Part shown: positions 56,305-64,000 of the stretch, piece after piece | Layout: each line of letters opens with the position of its first letter | Position numbering within the stretch: position 1 is the stretch's first letter | Source: Shewanella marina JCM 15074 | GTDB taxonomy: Bacteria > Pseudomonadota > Gammaproteobacteria > Enterobacterales > Shewanellaceae | NCBI RefSeq assembly: GCF_000614975.1 | Contig: NZ_BALM01000010.1 | Span: forward strand, 1-64,000 | Length of the DNA stretch: 64,000 nucleotides | Reading direction: 5' to 3' | Notes under the pieces: generated by a model | What the model was told of the DNA's origin: nothing | The model's database searches: none | What the model saw: the letters and a program-made list of their open reading frames with translations, nothing else | Position numbers and translations under genes: made by a program

Positions 56305-57588
56305 TTAACGGCGAAAATCGACGATTTCATCTTCCGCTAAGTGAATTTGAGTTTGGGCTAATTGTGTCGTGGCAATAACCTTGCCTTGACGGATTGACCA
56401 GCGCACAGGCACTTGGCGGCGCAGCGCGTCAAAATCATTTTCAGCAGGTAGGATAATCAAGTTCGCAGGGCGACCAGCAACAAGGCCGTAGTTTTCACCT
56501 AATGCTAGTGCATTGGCGCTGTGCTGGCTGATCAGATCTAATGAATTATTAATCTGGTCATAACCCATAATTTGACACACATGCAGTCCCATATGCAGCA
56601 CTTGTAGCATATTGGCTGTACCAAGCGGATACCAAGGGTCAAACACATCGTCATGGCCCAAACAAACATTGATATTGTTGGCTAGCATCTCTTTCACACG
56701 GGTCACGCCGCGGCGTTTCGGGTAATCATCAAAACGGCCTTGCAGGTGAATATTCACTAGTGGATTAGCCACAAAGCTAATGCCTGACATCTTTAATAAA
56801 CGGAATAAACGCGATGCATAAGCGCCATTGTATGAGTGCATTGCCGTGGTGTGGCTTGCGGTCACTTTGTCGCCCATATTGTATTTATGTGCAAGCGCCG
56901 CTAGAGTTTCTACAAAGCGAGATTGCTCGTCATCGATTTCGTCACAATGTACGTCGATTAACTTATTGTATTTTTGTGCTAATTCAAAAATATAGTGCAG
57001 TGATTCAATACCGTATTCACGAGTAAATTCAAAGTGTGGAATCGCACCAATCACATCGGCGCCCATCTGCACTGCTTGTTCCATCAGCTCTTTGCCATTT
57101 GGGTACGACAAAATACCTTCTTGCGGGAATGCCACAATTTGGATATCGACCCAAGGCTGCATTTCAGCTTTTACTTCAAGCATGGCTTTAAGCGCAGTTA
57201 AGCTTGGATCCGATACATCCACATGAGTACGCACATGTTGAATACCGTTAGCGATTTGCCACTTTAAGGTTTGCTTAGCACGGCGCTTTACATCTTCAAT
57301 CGATAATAATGCCTTTCGCTCTGCCCAACGCTCAATCCCCTCAAATAGCGTGCCTGAGATATTCCAGCTTGGCTCACCAGCAGTTTGGGTGGTATCTAAG
57401 TGAATGTGCGGTTCGCAAAATGGCGCTAATGCCATGCCGCCTTCTGCGTCTAATATTTCACCTTGAAAATCCAAAGGCGTATTGAGTTCATAGATACCCT
57501 CAAATTGACCCTCTTTAATCAGGATCTGTTTTAAACCTGATTGACCACGCACGCTAACATTAGTGATTAGCAGAGACGAAAGTTGCAT
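56305..57588 (-). CDS. codA: Cytosine deaminase
   Basis: A 427-aa Zn/Fe-dependent amidohydrolase that turns cytosine into uracil. Seen: [18 protein letters not shown] (metal His pair), [32 protein letters not shown] and [15 protein letters not shown], with the metal and catalytic residues of E. coli CodA. The length is identical to that of E. coli (427). Read with codB, 14 bases upstream. Confidence 0.97.
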   Translation of the reverse strand: MQLSSLLITNVSVRGQSGLKQILIKEGQFEGIYELNTPLDFQGEILDAEGGMALAPFCEPHIHLDTTQTAGEPSWNISGTLFEGIERWAERKALLSIEDVKRRAKQTLKWQIANGIQHVRTHVDVSDPSLTALKAMLEVKAEMQPWVDIQIVAFPQEGILSYPNGKELMEQAVQMGADVIGAIPHFEFTREYGIESLHYIFELAQKYNKLIDVHCDEIDDEQSRFVETLAALAHKYNMGDKVTASHTTAMHSYNGAYASRLFRLLKMSGISFVANPLVNIHLQGRFDDYPKRRGVTRVKEMLANNINVCLGHDDVFDPWYPLGTANMLQVLHMGLHVCQIMGYDQINNSLDLISQHSANALALGENYGLVAGRPANLIILPAENDFDALRRQVPVRWSIRQGKVIATTQLAQTQIHLAEDEIVDFRR

Positions 57589-57602
57589 ATTAAGTATCCT
57601 TG

Positions 57603-58856
57603 TTAAGCGACTGAGTTTTCAGCCTGCTTGAGAGTGAATTTTTTAAAAATTGGGTCAAGTAGTAAATAACTGGCTGCGCCTGCAATTACGGCATTAAGTG
57701 GCACAATACCCGGTAATAAATGGCCTGCTGCAACACCGATAGCCACACCTGCAATTGCTGCCCAGTTCACCATTGGCTGTTGCAATAGTGCTTGCTCTAA
57801 ATTGGTGTAACGATGACGATTTTTAAAGTAATCGGCAATTAAGATACCACCAATAGGAGGAATGGCGGCAGATAAGAAAGTGAGCCAGCCAACAAAGTTG
57901 TTGTATAACCAAAGTGCACATAAGGTGCCGATGATACCGTTAACAATCGACAAGTGTTTGCTTGATAATCCAGTAATGTTGGCGAAGCCTAAACCAGAAG
58001 CATAAAGCGCGTTATCGTTAGTGGTCCAAATGTTTAAACCTAGTACGATAATCGCCGGAATTAATAAGCCCTGAGCAATCATCACCTCCGAAATATCAGC
58101 GTGACCCGTTGCCGCAGCACCTGCTGCACCAAAGATAAACATCAAGGTGTTACCTAAGAAGAATGCCACCATGGTAATCACTACTGCACCTTTAGCACTG
58201 CGGCCAAAGCGTACAAAATCTGCAGTCAGGGTACCTGCTGAAATAAATGATCCCACTACCATCGCGAGTGCTAAATTAAAATCGATAGGTTCTTTGGGCT
58301 GCACTGCCATTAAGCTTTCAACGCCGCCAATACTGCTGATGGCTTCAATCACACTGTAACCGCCAAGTAGGGCGATAGCCGGTACGGCAATGGCCGATAA
58401 AATCATTAAGGCGCCTATACCGAAGTAAACGGTGGCGGTCATCAGTAAACCTGCAATCACAATCAACAGATTGGTATCAATGCCCGTGGCTTTATGCACA
58501 GGAATAGCAAACATGGCAACGCCCACACCAAACCAACCCACTTGCGTGCCGCCCAGTAGTAATGACGGTAACCAAGAACCTTTTTCACCAAATGAGAAAC
58601 GCGCGAGAAGATGAGTTGAAAGACCAGTTGAAGCGCCGATATAGCCGAGAGCTGAAGTGTAGATACCGAGGATAAGGTTGCCGATGAGTACTGCGAGGAA
58701 GAAATCATTAAAGGAAAGGCCAGTGCCTAAGGTGCCGCCTGTCCACATACTGGCGGAGAAAAAGGTGAGGCCTAACATTACCATTGAAAGTGATAAAACG
58801 CCTTTTCTCGCCGCGAGGGGAACCGGACTGAGGCTGTAATTGTTATCGTGCGCCAT
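57603..58856 (-). CDS. codB: Cytosine permease
   Basis: A 417-aa, 12-span nucleobase transporter (NCS1 family). Seen: [41 protein letters not shown] and [19 protein letters not shown], very close to E. coli CodB. It feeds CodA. The operon promoter should lie in the AT-rich region upstream. No PurR or other site was identified. Confidence 0.97.
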   Translation of the reverse strand: MAHDNNYSLSPVPLAARKGVLSLSMVMLGLTFFSASMWTGGTLGTGLSFNDFFLAVLIGNLILGIYTSALGYIGASTGLSTHLLARFSFGEKGSWLPSLLLGGTQVGWFGVGVAMFAIPVHKATGIDTNLLIVIAGLLMTATVYFGIGALMILSAIAVPAIALLGGYSVIEAISSIGGVESLMAVQPKEPIDFNLALAMVVGSFISAGTLTADFVRFGRSAKGAVVITMVAFFLGNTLMFIFGAAGAAATGHADISEVMIAQGLLIPAIIVLGLNIWTTNDNALYASGLGFANITGLSSKHLSIVNGIIGTLCALWLYNNFVGWLTFLSAAIPPIGGILIADYFKNRHRYTNLEQALLQQPMVNWAAIAGVAIGVAAGHLLPGIVPLNAVIAGAASYLLLDPIFKKFTLKQAENSVA

Positions 58857-59386
58857 AGTACTACCTTTTTATTTTTATTAATGCCAAATTCAGGCAAATT
58901 GCGCGCATTTTAGTGATTTAATATGGATGGTCAAAATATATTTACCTAAAGTCGATATAAATCACTCTTTATTTTTTAACTATATGATTATTAATAATAA
59001 ATAAATTGTGATTAAATTTAGATATAGATGTTTTTAGCTAATAAGCTTTAGTTTTAGCTTGTTTATAGTGGATATCACTTTTTAAATAGTGATGATCGTT
59101 AAAATGATTGGTTATCTTGATTTGAAGATCTAAATTAGAAAAAGTTAAGTAATATCATGAGTTAACGAGGATGCAGCATATTGACTGAGTTTATCTGGTA
59201 ACTATGGTTGTAGCTGAGCTTATTGCGGATTGGCTTGAGTGGATTATGCTTATTTCTGCGATATTACTAGTGTTTGTTACTGCTGGCGTTTGCTGAGATA
59301 GGCGCATGGTGAACTAAACAACATGCGCCCGCTTGACTCTAAATGACGTTAAAATCAATTTAAAATGAGTAAAAACCCGCTAAAAA
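58857..59386. other. 530-base AT-rich intergenic region upstream of codB
   Basis: No supported gene. The right-hand part holds a 30-codon open frame on the plus strand (59204-59296) that encodes one hydrophobic stretch, and a hairpin with perfect 8-base arms at 59301-59308/59322-59329 (GGCGCATG), with no T run. The hairpin may end the sugar-kinase transcript on the minus strand. The left part, 58857-59160, is very AT-rich and probably holds the codB promoter. Confidence 0.5.
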
Positions 59387-61020
59387 CTAGAACTCAGCCA
59401 TTAACTGTTGATATTGACAATCATCTTCATACATCTTTAAAAAGACTTGATATTTAGCATCATAAAAACGTTTGATCTTATCGGTTTGTGGAGTGACGGT
59501 TTTGCCGATACGACTCATATTTTGCATCGCTTCAGGAATATCGCTATAACAGTTAGCTGCTACTGCGCCGAGCATGGCAGAGCCAAGTAATACCGCTTCA
59601 CTCTCTTCTGGTAATAACATTGCGCAACCCGTTGCGTTTGCATGCTCTTGAATAAACAGTGAATTTTTAGTTCCACCGCCACAGCCCATAATGGTATCAA
59701 TGGCGTAACCCGATTGGTTTAACTCTTCAATAATATGGCGTGTCCCTAAAGCAATGGCTTGAATGGTGCTAAATATTGCAGCGCCATATCTTCTAAGGTT
59801 TTATTCATGGTCAAGCCCGTCATGGTACCGGTTAAATGCGGGTTGGCACGGGGTGAACGGTTACCATGAAAGTAAGGTAATACATGACGATTCTTAGTTA
59901 AATAGGCGATATCCTGCTTATTGCCAGCCAACTGCGCTAAATGATCATTTAGCAGTTGATACACGGTAATCTGTTGCGCCTGTGCTTGCTGCATCGCTTG
60001 TTGGCAAAATGGGTGCGCTTCAATAACATGATCAATCAAAGCACCAGTGGCAGATTGTCCCGCTTCATTAAGCCAGTAATCAGGGATCATCGCGCTGTAA
60101 TAAGCGCCCCAAATACCATCAATAAAACGCGCTACTTTTGATACCGTCATATGACAAGATGAAGTGCCGCCAATCAAGGCTAAACGCTTATTAAAATCCG
60201 CATTTTCGCCGCTCATGCCGGCAGCACCTAATACGCCAATACCACCTGCGTGAGCATCAATAATAGAGGTGGCAACAGGGGTGCCTTTAACTAACCCCAG
60301 TTCCATCGCTGCTTGGGCAGTTAAACCATGGCCGACTGGTTGACCCATAGGTAAAATGGTTGAGCCAATTTTATGGGCATCTTGCTCAAGCAGATCACCT
60401 AAACCAATTTGCTCAAAGTAGCTCTTATCCCATTTTTGTTCATGGCCAAGGTAAGTCCACTTACATACGGTTGAACATAATGCACGGCTATTAGTGTTGG
60501 TAGCACGCCAGGTTAAAAAGTCAGGTAGATCGAAAAAATAGCCTGCTTGATTCCAAGTGGTCGGCATATTTTCTTTGAGCCATAATAGCTTGGGCGTTTC
60601 CATTTCAGGTGAAATGCGATTCCCCACAAATGCCAATACAGGATGATCTGTGGCATTAATGCGTTCTGCTTGCTGGATGGCGCGGTGATCCATCCACATA
60701 ATAATATTTTGCTCATGACGACCAGTTGGGCTAACCGTTAATGGCTGGCCCTGTTTGTCGAGTACTACCAATGAACAAGTAGCATCAAAACCAATACCTT
60801 TAACTTGAATCGGTTCAATATTTGCCTGGGCAATAGCGTCCTTAACGGCCAAACAAACGCTGTGCCAAATATCTTGTGATGATTGCTCAACAAAGTGTGC
60901 TTGTGGCTTATAGGTTTGGGTATCACGTTTCGCTTCGCCCACTTTATGGCCTAGGCTATTAAATACGCCAGCACGGGCACTACCACTACCAACGTCAACA
61001 CCAATAAAATATACGCTCAT
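59387..61020 (-). pseudogene. FGGY-family pentulose (D-ribulose-like) kinase, one frame break
   Basis: A kinase of about 544 aa. The main frame (61020-59746) has [15 protein letters not shown] at the N-terminus, the phosphate region, [17 protein letters not shown] and [10 protein letters not shown]. It stops after [12 protein letters not shown]. The C-terminal part is in the next frame, from [20 protein letters not shown] to the ATP-binding MGCGGGTKNSLF and the stop at 59387. One base restored near 59770, at TTAGCACCATT (for example GCAACC), joins them. The motifs match the FGGY/YDR109c group of pentulose kinases. It lies beside the sugar ABC importer and should phosphorylate its substrate. 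Confidence 0.85.
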
Positions 61021-61031
61021 GGTAGTTTTCC

Positions 61032-61991
61032 TTATGATCTAAATCTTTGTAAGCTAATAAAAATAATTAAGATTGCGCCCCATAGGGTCATGGTCAGATA
61101 ACTGCTGACACCCAGAATATTTAAGCCACTTTCTAATGTTTGTAATACCACTAATGCCAGCACAATACCGATAATACGGCCAAAACCACCGTCTGGATGA
61201 ATGCCGCCTAATACCGCCGCTAAAATCGCAATCAGTAGATAAGATTCACCATAGCCTGCTTTAGCTGAGTTAAATTTTGCCATCATAATAATGGCTGCAA
61301 TCCAACATAAAATCGATGAGATGATATACACATAAACCAAGGCTTTTTGGGTATTGATACCGCTAAAGCGAGTCGCTTTTTCATTTGAACCAATCAGGTA
61401 GATATAACGGCCAAGCGGTGTGTGTTCCAGTAAGCCCCATAAGCCTAATGCGAATACCGCAAATAAAATCAGTGGCATCGGAATGCCTGCAACCGTGCCA
61501 TTACCCAGTACCAATAAGGCTTCAGGAAAACCTGAAATCACACTGCCGCCCGAAATCAGCAGGTTCAAACCGTTAATAAAGGTCATCATGCCCAAGGTGG
61601 CTAAAATAGGCGATACACCCACATAGGCGATTAACATGCCGTTGGCGATACCGATAATAATGGCGGTAACTAAACCTGCAGCAAGTGCGGCAATCAACAT
61701 CCAAGTGCTATCAGGGGCTTGGGTAATAATGCTCGCCATCACCAAACCACATGCATTGGTTGAGGCGATAATCGATAAGTTAATTCCGCCCGTTAACATA
61801 CAAATAGCCATTGCTAGCGCCAAAATACCCAATAATGGCATTTGTGAAGACATAGATTGTAAGTTAGTTAACGAGAAAAATGTGCCGCCGCTGGTGGCTG
61901 CCATCATCACTAAAATTGCTGCCAGAATCACTAATAGATAACGAATATTCTTATCGCTTGGCATGGTTAACGCGCTGAGTACTTGTTGCAT
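61032..61991 (-). CDS. CUT2-type sugar ABC transporter permease
   Basis: A 319-aa permease of the RbsC/BPD_transp_2 family with eight to ten spans. Seen: [20 protein letters not shown] (start of the family core), [31 protein letters not shown] and [16 protein letters not shown], the conserved EAA-like region. It should form a heterodimer with the other permease, which ends next to it. It lies 11 bases upstream of the kinase gene on the minus strand. Confidence 0.9.
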   Translation of the reverse strand: MQQVLSALTMPSDKNIRYLLVILAAILVMMAATSGGTFFSLTNLQSMSSQMPLLGILALAMAICMLTGGINLSIIASTNACGLVMASIITQAPDSTWMLIAALAAGLVTAIIIGIANGMLIAYVGVSPILATLGMMTFINGLNLLISGGSVISGFPEALLVLGNGTVAGIPMPLILFAVFALGLWGLLEHTPLGRYIYLIGSNEKATRFSGINTQKALVYVYIISSILCWIAAIIMMAKFNSAKAGYGESYLLIAILAAVLGGIHPDGGFGRIIGIVLALVVLQTLESGLNILGVSSYLTMTLWGAILIIFISLQRFRS

Positions 61992-62981
61992 TTATATCGC
62001 CCCCATAGCGGTTTGCTTTTTATTATTCCAAGCGGTCATGCTGATACTTAAAATGATGATTAAACCCGTAATGAGCGTGTGCCAGTAAGCTGGTACACCT
62101 AACAAGGTTAAGCCGTTTTTGATGATGGCAAGTAAGGCGACACCGAGGATGACGCCAAACAGGGTGCCTTTGCCGCCGCCCATGCTGGTGCCGCCTAAAA
62201 CTACTGCTGCCAGTACGGTTAGCTCAAATCCCATTAATGAATTTGGTGCTACTGACTGGGTAATTTGTGCTTGTACCATAGCGGCAATGCCAGCCAAGGC
62301 GCCCATGTAGGCATACACAAATAAAGTCACGCCAAATAGGTTGATGCCAATACGGCTTGCAGCATCGCTGTTGCCGCCCATGGCATAAATTTGGCGACCT
62401 AAACGGGTTTTATTCATTAATAATGAGGTCAGCGCAATCACCACTAATAGCGTGATAATGGGCAGATTGAGACTGTAGTCATAACCGTCGCTGGCGGTAA
62501 AGTTGAATAGGTTAATGCCATCCATAAACCAATCTGGGAAGCCGTATAACCAAGCGCCGTCGCTAAAATAGATCAATAAGCCAAAATAGACGTTAAGCAT
62601 GGCGATGGTGATAATGATTGATGGCACTTTTAACTGGTACACCAGTACCGCATTAATTAATCCTAAAATGATGCCAACTGCAGCAGCAATGGCAAAAGCA
62701 GTCGCAAAGTTGCCGCCACTGCTTAAAATAAAGCTGGCACTGATGTACTGGGCAATCGCTGCGGTAGCGGGAAAGGAAATATCAATACCGCCCGCAATTA
62801 ACACCACAAATAGACCACAAGCCATAATGCCTAAAATGGCAGAACTGACGGTCATATCAAAGATATTGCCTAAGGTCATAAAGTCTTCACTCATCACACT
62901 TAGAATAATCACTAATAAGCTGATCAATACGGCAAGATAAAACTCATGTTGCTTGAGCAGTGGACGTAAACGATTAAGCAT
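61992..62981 (-). CDS. CUT2-type sugar ABC transporter permease
   Basis: A 329-aa permease of the same family. Seen: ILGIMACGLFVVLIAGGIDISF, NAVLVYQLKVPSIIITIAML and VLAAVVLGGTSMGGGKGTLFGV. It abuts the other permease with no gap, and overlaps the ATPase gene by 8 bases, so all are in one operon. The substrate-binding protein must lie outside the window, to the right. Confidence 0.9.
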   Translation of the reverse strand: MLNRLRPLLKQHEFYLAVLISLLVIILSVMSEDFMTLGNIFDMTVSSAILGIMACGLFVVLIAGGIDISFPATAAIAQYISASFILSSGGNFATAFAIAAAVGIILGLINAVLVYQLKVPSIIITIAMLNVYFGLLIYFSDGAWLYGFPDWFMDGINLFNFTASDGYDYSLNLPIITLLVVIALTSLLMNKTRLGRQIYAMGGNSDAASRIGINLFGVTLFVYAYMGALAGIAAMVQAQITQSVAPNSLMGFELTVLAAVVLGGTSMGGGKGTLFGVILGVALLAIIKNGLTLLGVPAYWHTLITGLIIILSISMTAWNNKKQTAMGAI

Positions 62982-64000
62982 TTACCGCCTCCATAATCTG
63001 TTGTTCAGTGGTTTGCGACGGTAAGAACTCATGGGTAAAGCGACCCTCTTTCATAATGATCACTCTATGGCTGTTGTAAAACACTTCAGGGATCTCATCG
63101 CTGATCATTAAAATGGCTATGCCGCTGGCAGCAAGATCTTTAGCGATCTGATAAATACTTTCTTTGTTGGCAATATCCACGCCGACGGTTGGCGAATCTA
63201 AAATCAATACTTGTGGTTTAGCGGCAATCCATTTGGCAATGGCAATTCGCTGGGCGTTACCGCCTGATAAACTGGTGACAGGTAACTTGGGATCAGACAC
63301 CTTGATCGACAATGATTGGATCAGGTTCTGCACCAGTTTATTGGCTTTAAGATGATCAATTAGACCGTTGCTGCGAGTTAACGTGGGTAAAATGGCGGCA
63401 GTGGTATTGTCTTGAATAGATTGCTGCATAACTAAGCCTGTCGTCATGCGATCTTCAGACACATAGCCAATTCCCGCCTTAATAGCATCACGGTTACTGT
63501 TGAAATTAGTCTGCTCTCCATTGACATAAATACAGCCGCGATCGGGTTGACTCATGCCAAAGAGTGCCATGCACAATTCGGTGCGGCCCGAGCCAAGTAA
63601 CCCTGTGATCGACACGATTTCACCTGCATGTAGCTGTAGGTTAATCTGATCAAACTGACCTTTTTTACAGAGATTGTTGATCTGCAGTTTGACCTGAGTT
63701 GGATCGGTAAATGGCGCTAACGGTTTAAACTCGAAAGACTGACCCGTCATTAAAAATGCTAGCTGAGCATCATCAATTTCATCCGCTTGGAAAGTACCGA
63801 CGGTTTGGCCGTCGCGGATCACGGTAATGCGATCGGAGATCTCTAATACTTCATCTAATTTGTGGCTCACAAACACCACAGTGATCCCTTTCGATTTTAG
63901 ATCGGCGACCACTTTGATCAGATTATTGATTTCAGTGCGAGTCAGTGATGCGGTGGGTTCATCCATAATCACTAATTTTGCATCGGCTGCCATAGCGCGG
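62974..64000 (-). CDS. Sugar ABC transporter ATP-binding protein, RbsA-like (5' part beyond the edge)
   Basis: The C-terminal 342 codons of a two-domain CUT2 ATPase. The frame starts outside the window: what is seen begins at the first-domain Walker B (LVIMDEPTASLTR) and lacks its Walker A. The second domain has LLGSGRTELC at the P-loop and LSGGNAQRIAIA. Its Walker B reads LILDSPTVGVD, with Ser in place of the catalytic Glu, a known degenerate form in this family. The first domain keeps its Glu, so ATP hydrolysis probably falls to that one site. Confidence 0.92.
   Translation of the reverse strand, partial: RAMAADAKLVIMDEPTASLTRTEINNLIKVVADLKSKGITVVFVSHKLDEVLEISDRITVIRDGQTVGTFQADEIDDAQLAFLMTGQSFEFKPLAPFTDPTQVKLQINNLCKKGQFDQINLQLHAGEIVSITGLLGSGRTELCMALFGMSQPDRGCIYVNGEQTNFNSNRDAIKAGIGYVSEDRMTTGLVMQQSIQDNTTAAILPTLTRSNGLIDHLKANKLVQNLIQSLSIKVSDPKLPVTSLSGGNAQRIAIAKWIAAKPQVLILDSPTVGVDIANKESIYQIAKDLAASGIAILMISDEIPEVFYNSHRVIIMKEGRFTHEFLPSQTTEQQIMEAVNA

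Noticed and set aside
1..64000. tRNA, rRNA, insertion sequences or prophage
   Set aside because: I found no cloverleaf, no ribosomal RNA segment, no transposase and no phage structural gene on either strand.

Overview
The window reads as chromosome of a low-GC marine gammaproteobacterium, most likely Shewanella or a close relative. The evidence is the gmk-rpoZ-spoT-ridA-trmH block, a yihY-dtd pair, an E. coli-like kch and codBA, and two secreted proteins with GlyGly-CTERM tails. The genus is an inference from gene content and order, not from a search.

Layout. 1-459: intergenic DNA with a degenerate ~138-bp repeat that carries hairpins. 460-4818: YccM-like polyferredoxin, DUF2959 lipoprotein, a small membrane protein, YihY, Dtd and a nucleotidyltransferase-family protein. 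4815-20780: one minus-strand operon of 18 tightly packed or overlapping genes, an aryl polyene (APE) type cluster. It has a chain-length factor, two acyl carrier proteins, an AMP ligase, two hotdog dehydratases, a ketoreductase, two ketosynthases, a thioesterase, an aromatic amino acid ammonia-lyase, a glycosyltransferase-acyltransferase fusion, a further acyltransferase, a LolA-like carrier, an MMPL exporter, two further envelope proteins (COG4648, DUF3261) and a terminal exported repeat protein. 21045-31279: a very AT-rich hybrid sensor kinase with a NarL/LuxR-type response regulator, then a subtilisin-like exoprotease and a second secreted protein, both with GlyGly-CTERM sorting tails. 31432-44736: DUF3014 protein, recG, a small outer-membrane protein, a LuxR remnant, an AraC regulator with a divergent MFS pump, a Ca2+/Na+ antiporter, an acyl-CoA synthetase, then trmH, ridA, spoT, rpoZ and gmk. 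44978-52006: a membrane protein, a nucleotidyltransferase/kinase pair, and a TetR-HlyD-ABC-permease efflux operon. 52027-54802: an unrecognised two-gene operon, with an HNH-like membrane protein followed by a coiled-coil tail-anchored protein. 55018-58856: kch, then codBA. 59387-64000: a pentulose kinase (frameshifted) with a CUT2-type sugar ABC importer running off the right edge.

How the genes work together. The APE operon can in principle make an aromatic starter (ammonia-lyase), activate it (AMP ligase), extend and desaturate it on ACPs (KS/CLF, KR, DH), and attach and export the product (acyltransferases, LolA-like, MMPL). The neighbouring two-component system is transcribed in the same direction and is a candidate regulator, but nothing in the sequence proves this.

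Five reading-frame breaks are visible: two in the MMPL exporter and one each in the LolA-like protein, the GlyGly-CTERM protein and the sugar kinase. Every one is restored by adding back a single base. That uniformity makes sequencing or assembly error at least as likely as real decay, and it matters for judging whether the APE export module and the kinase work.

The least explained piece is the HNH-like/coiled-coil pair at 52027-54802, the best candidate here for an undescribed system.
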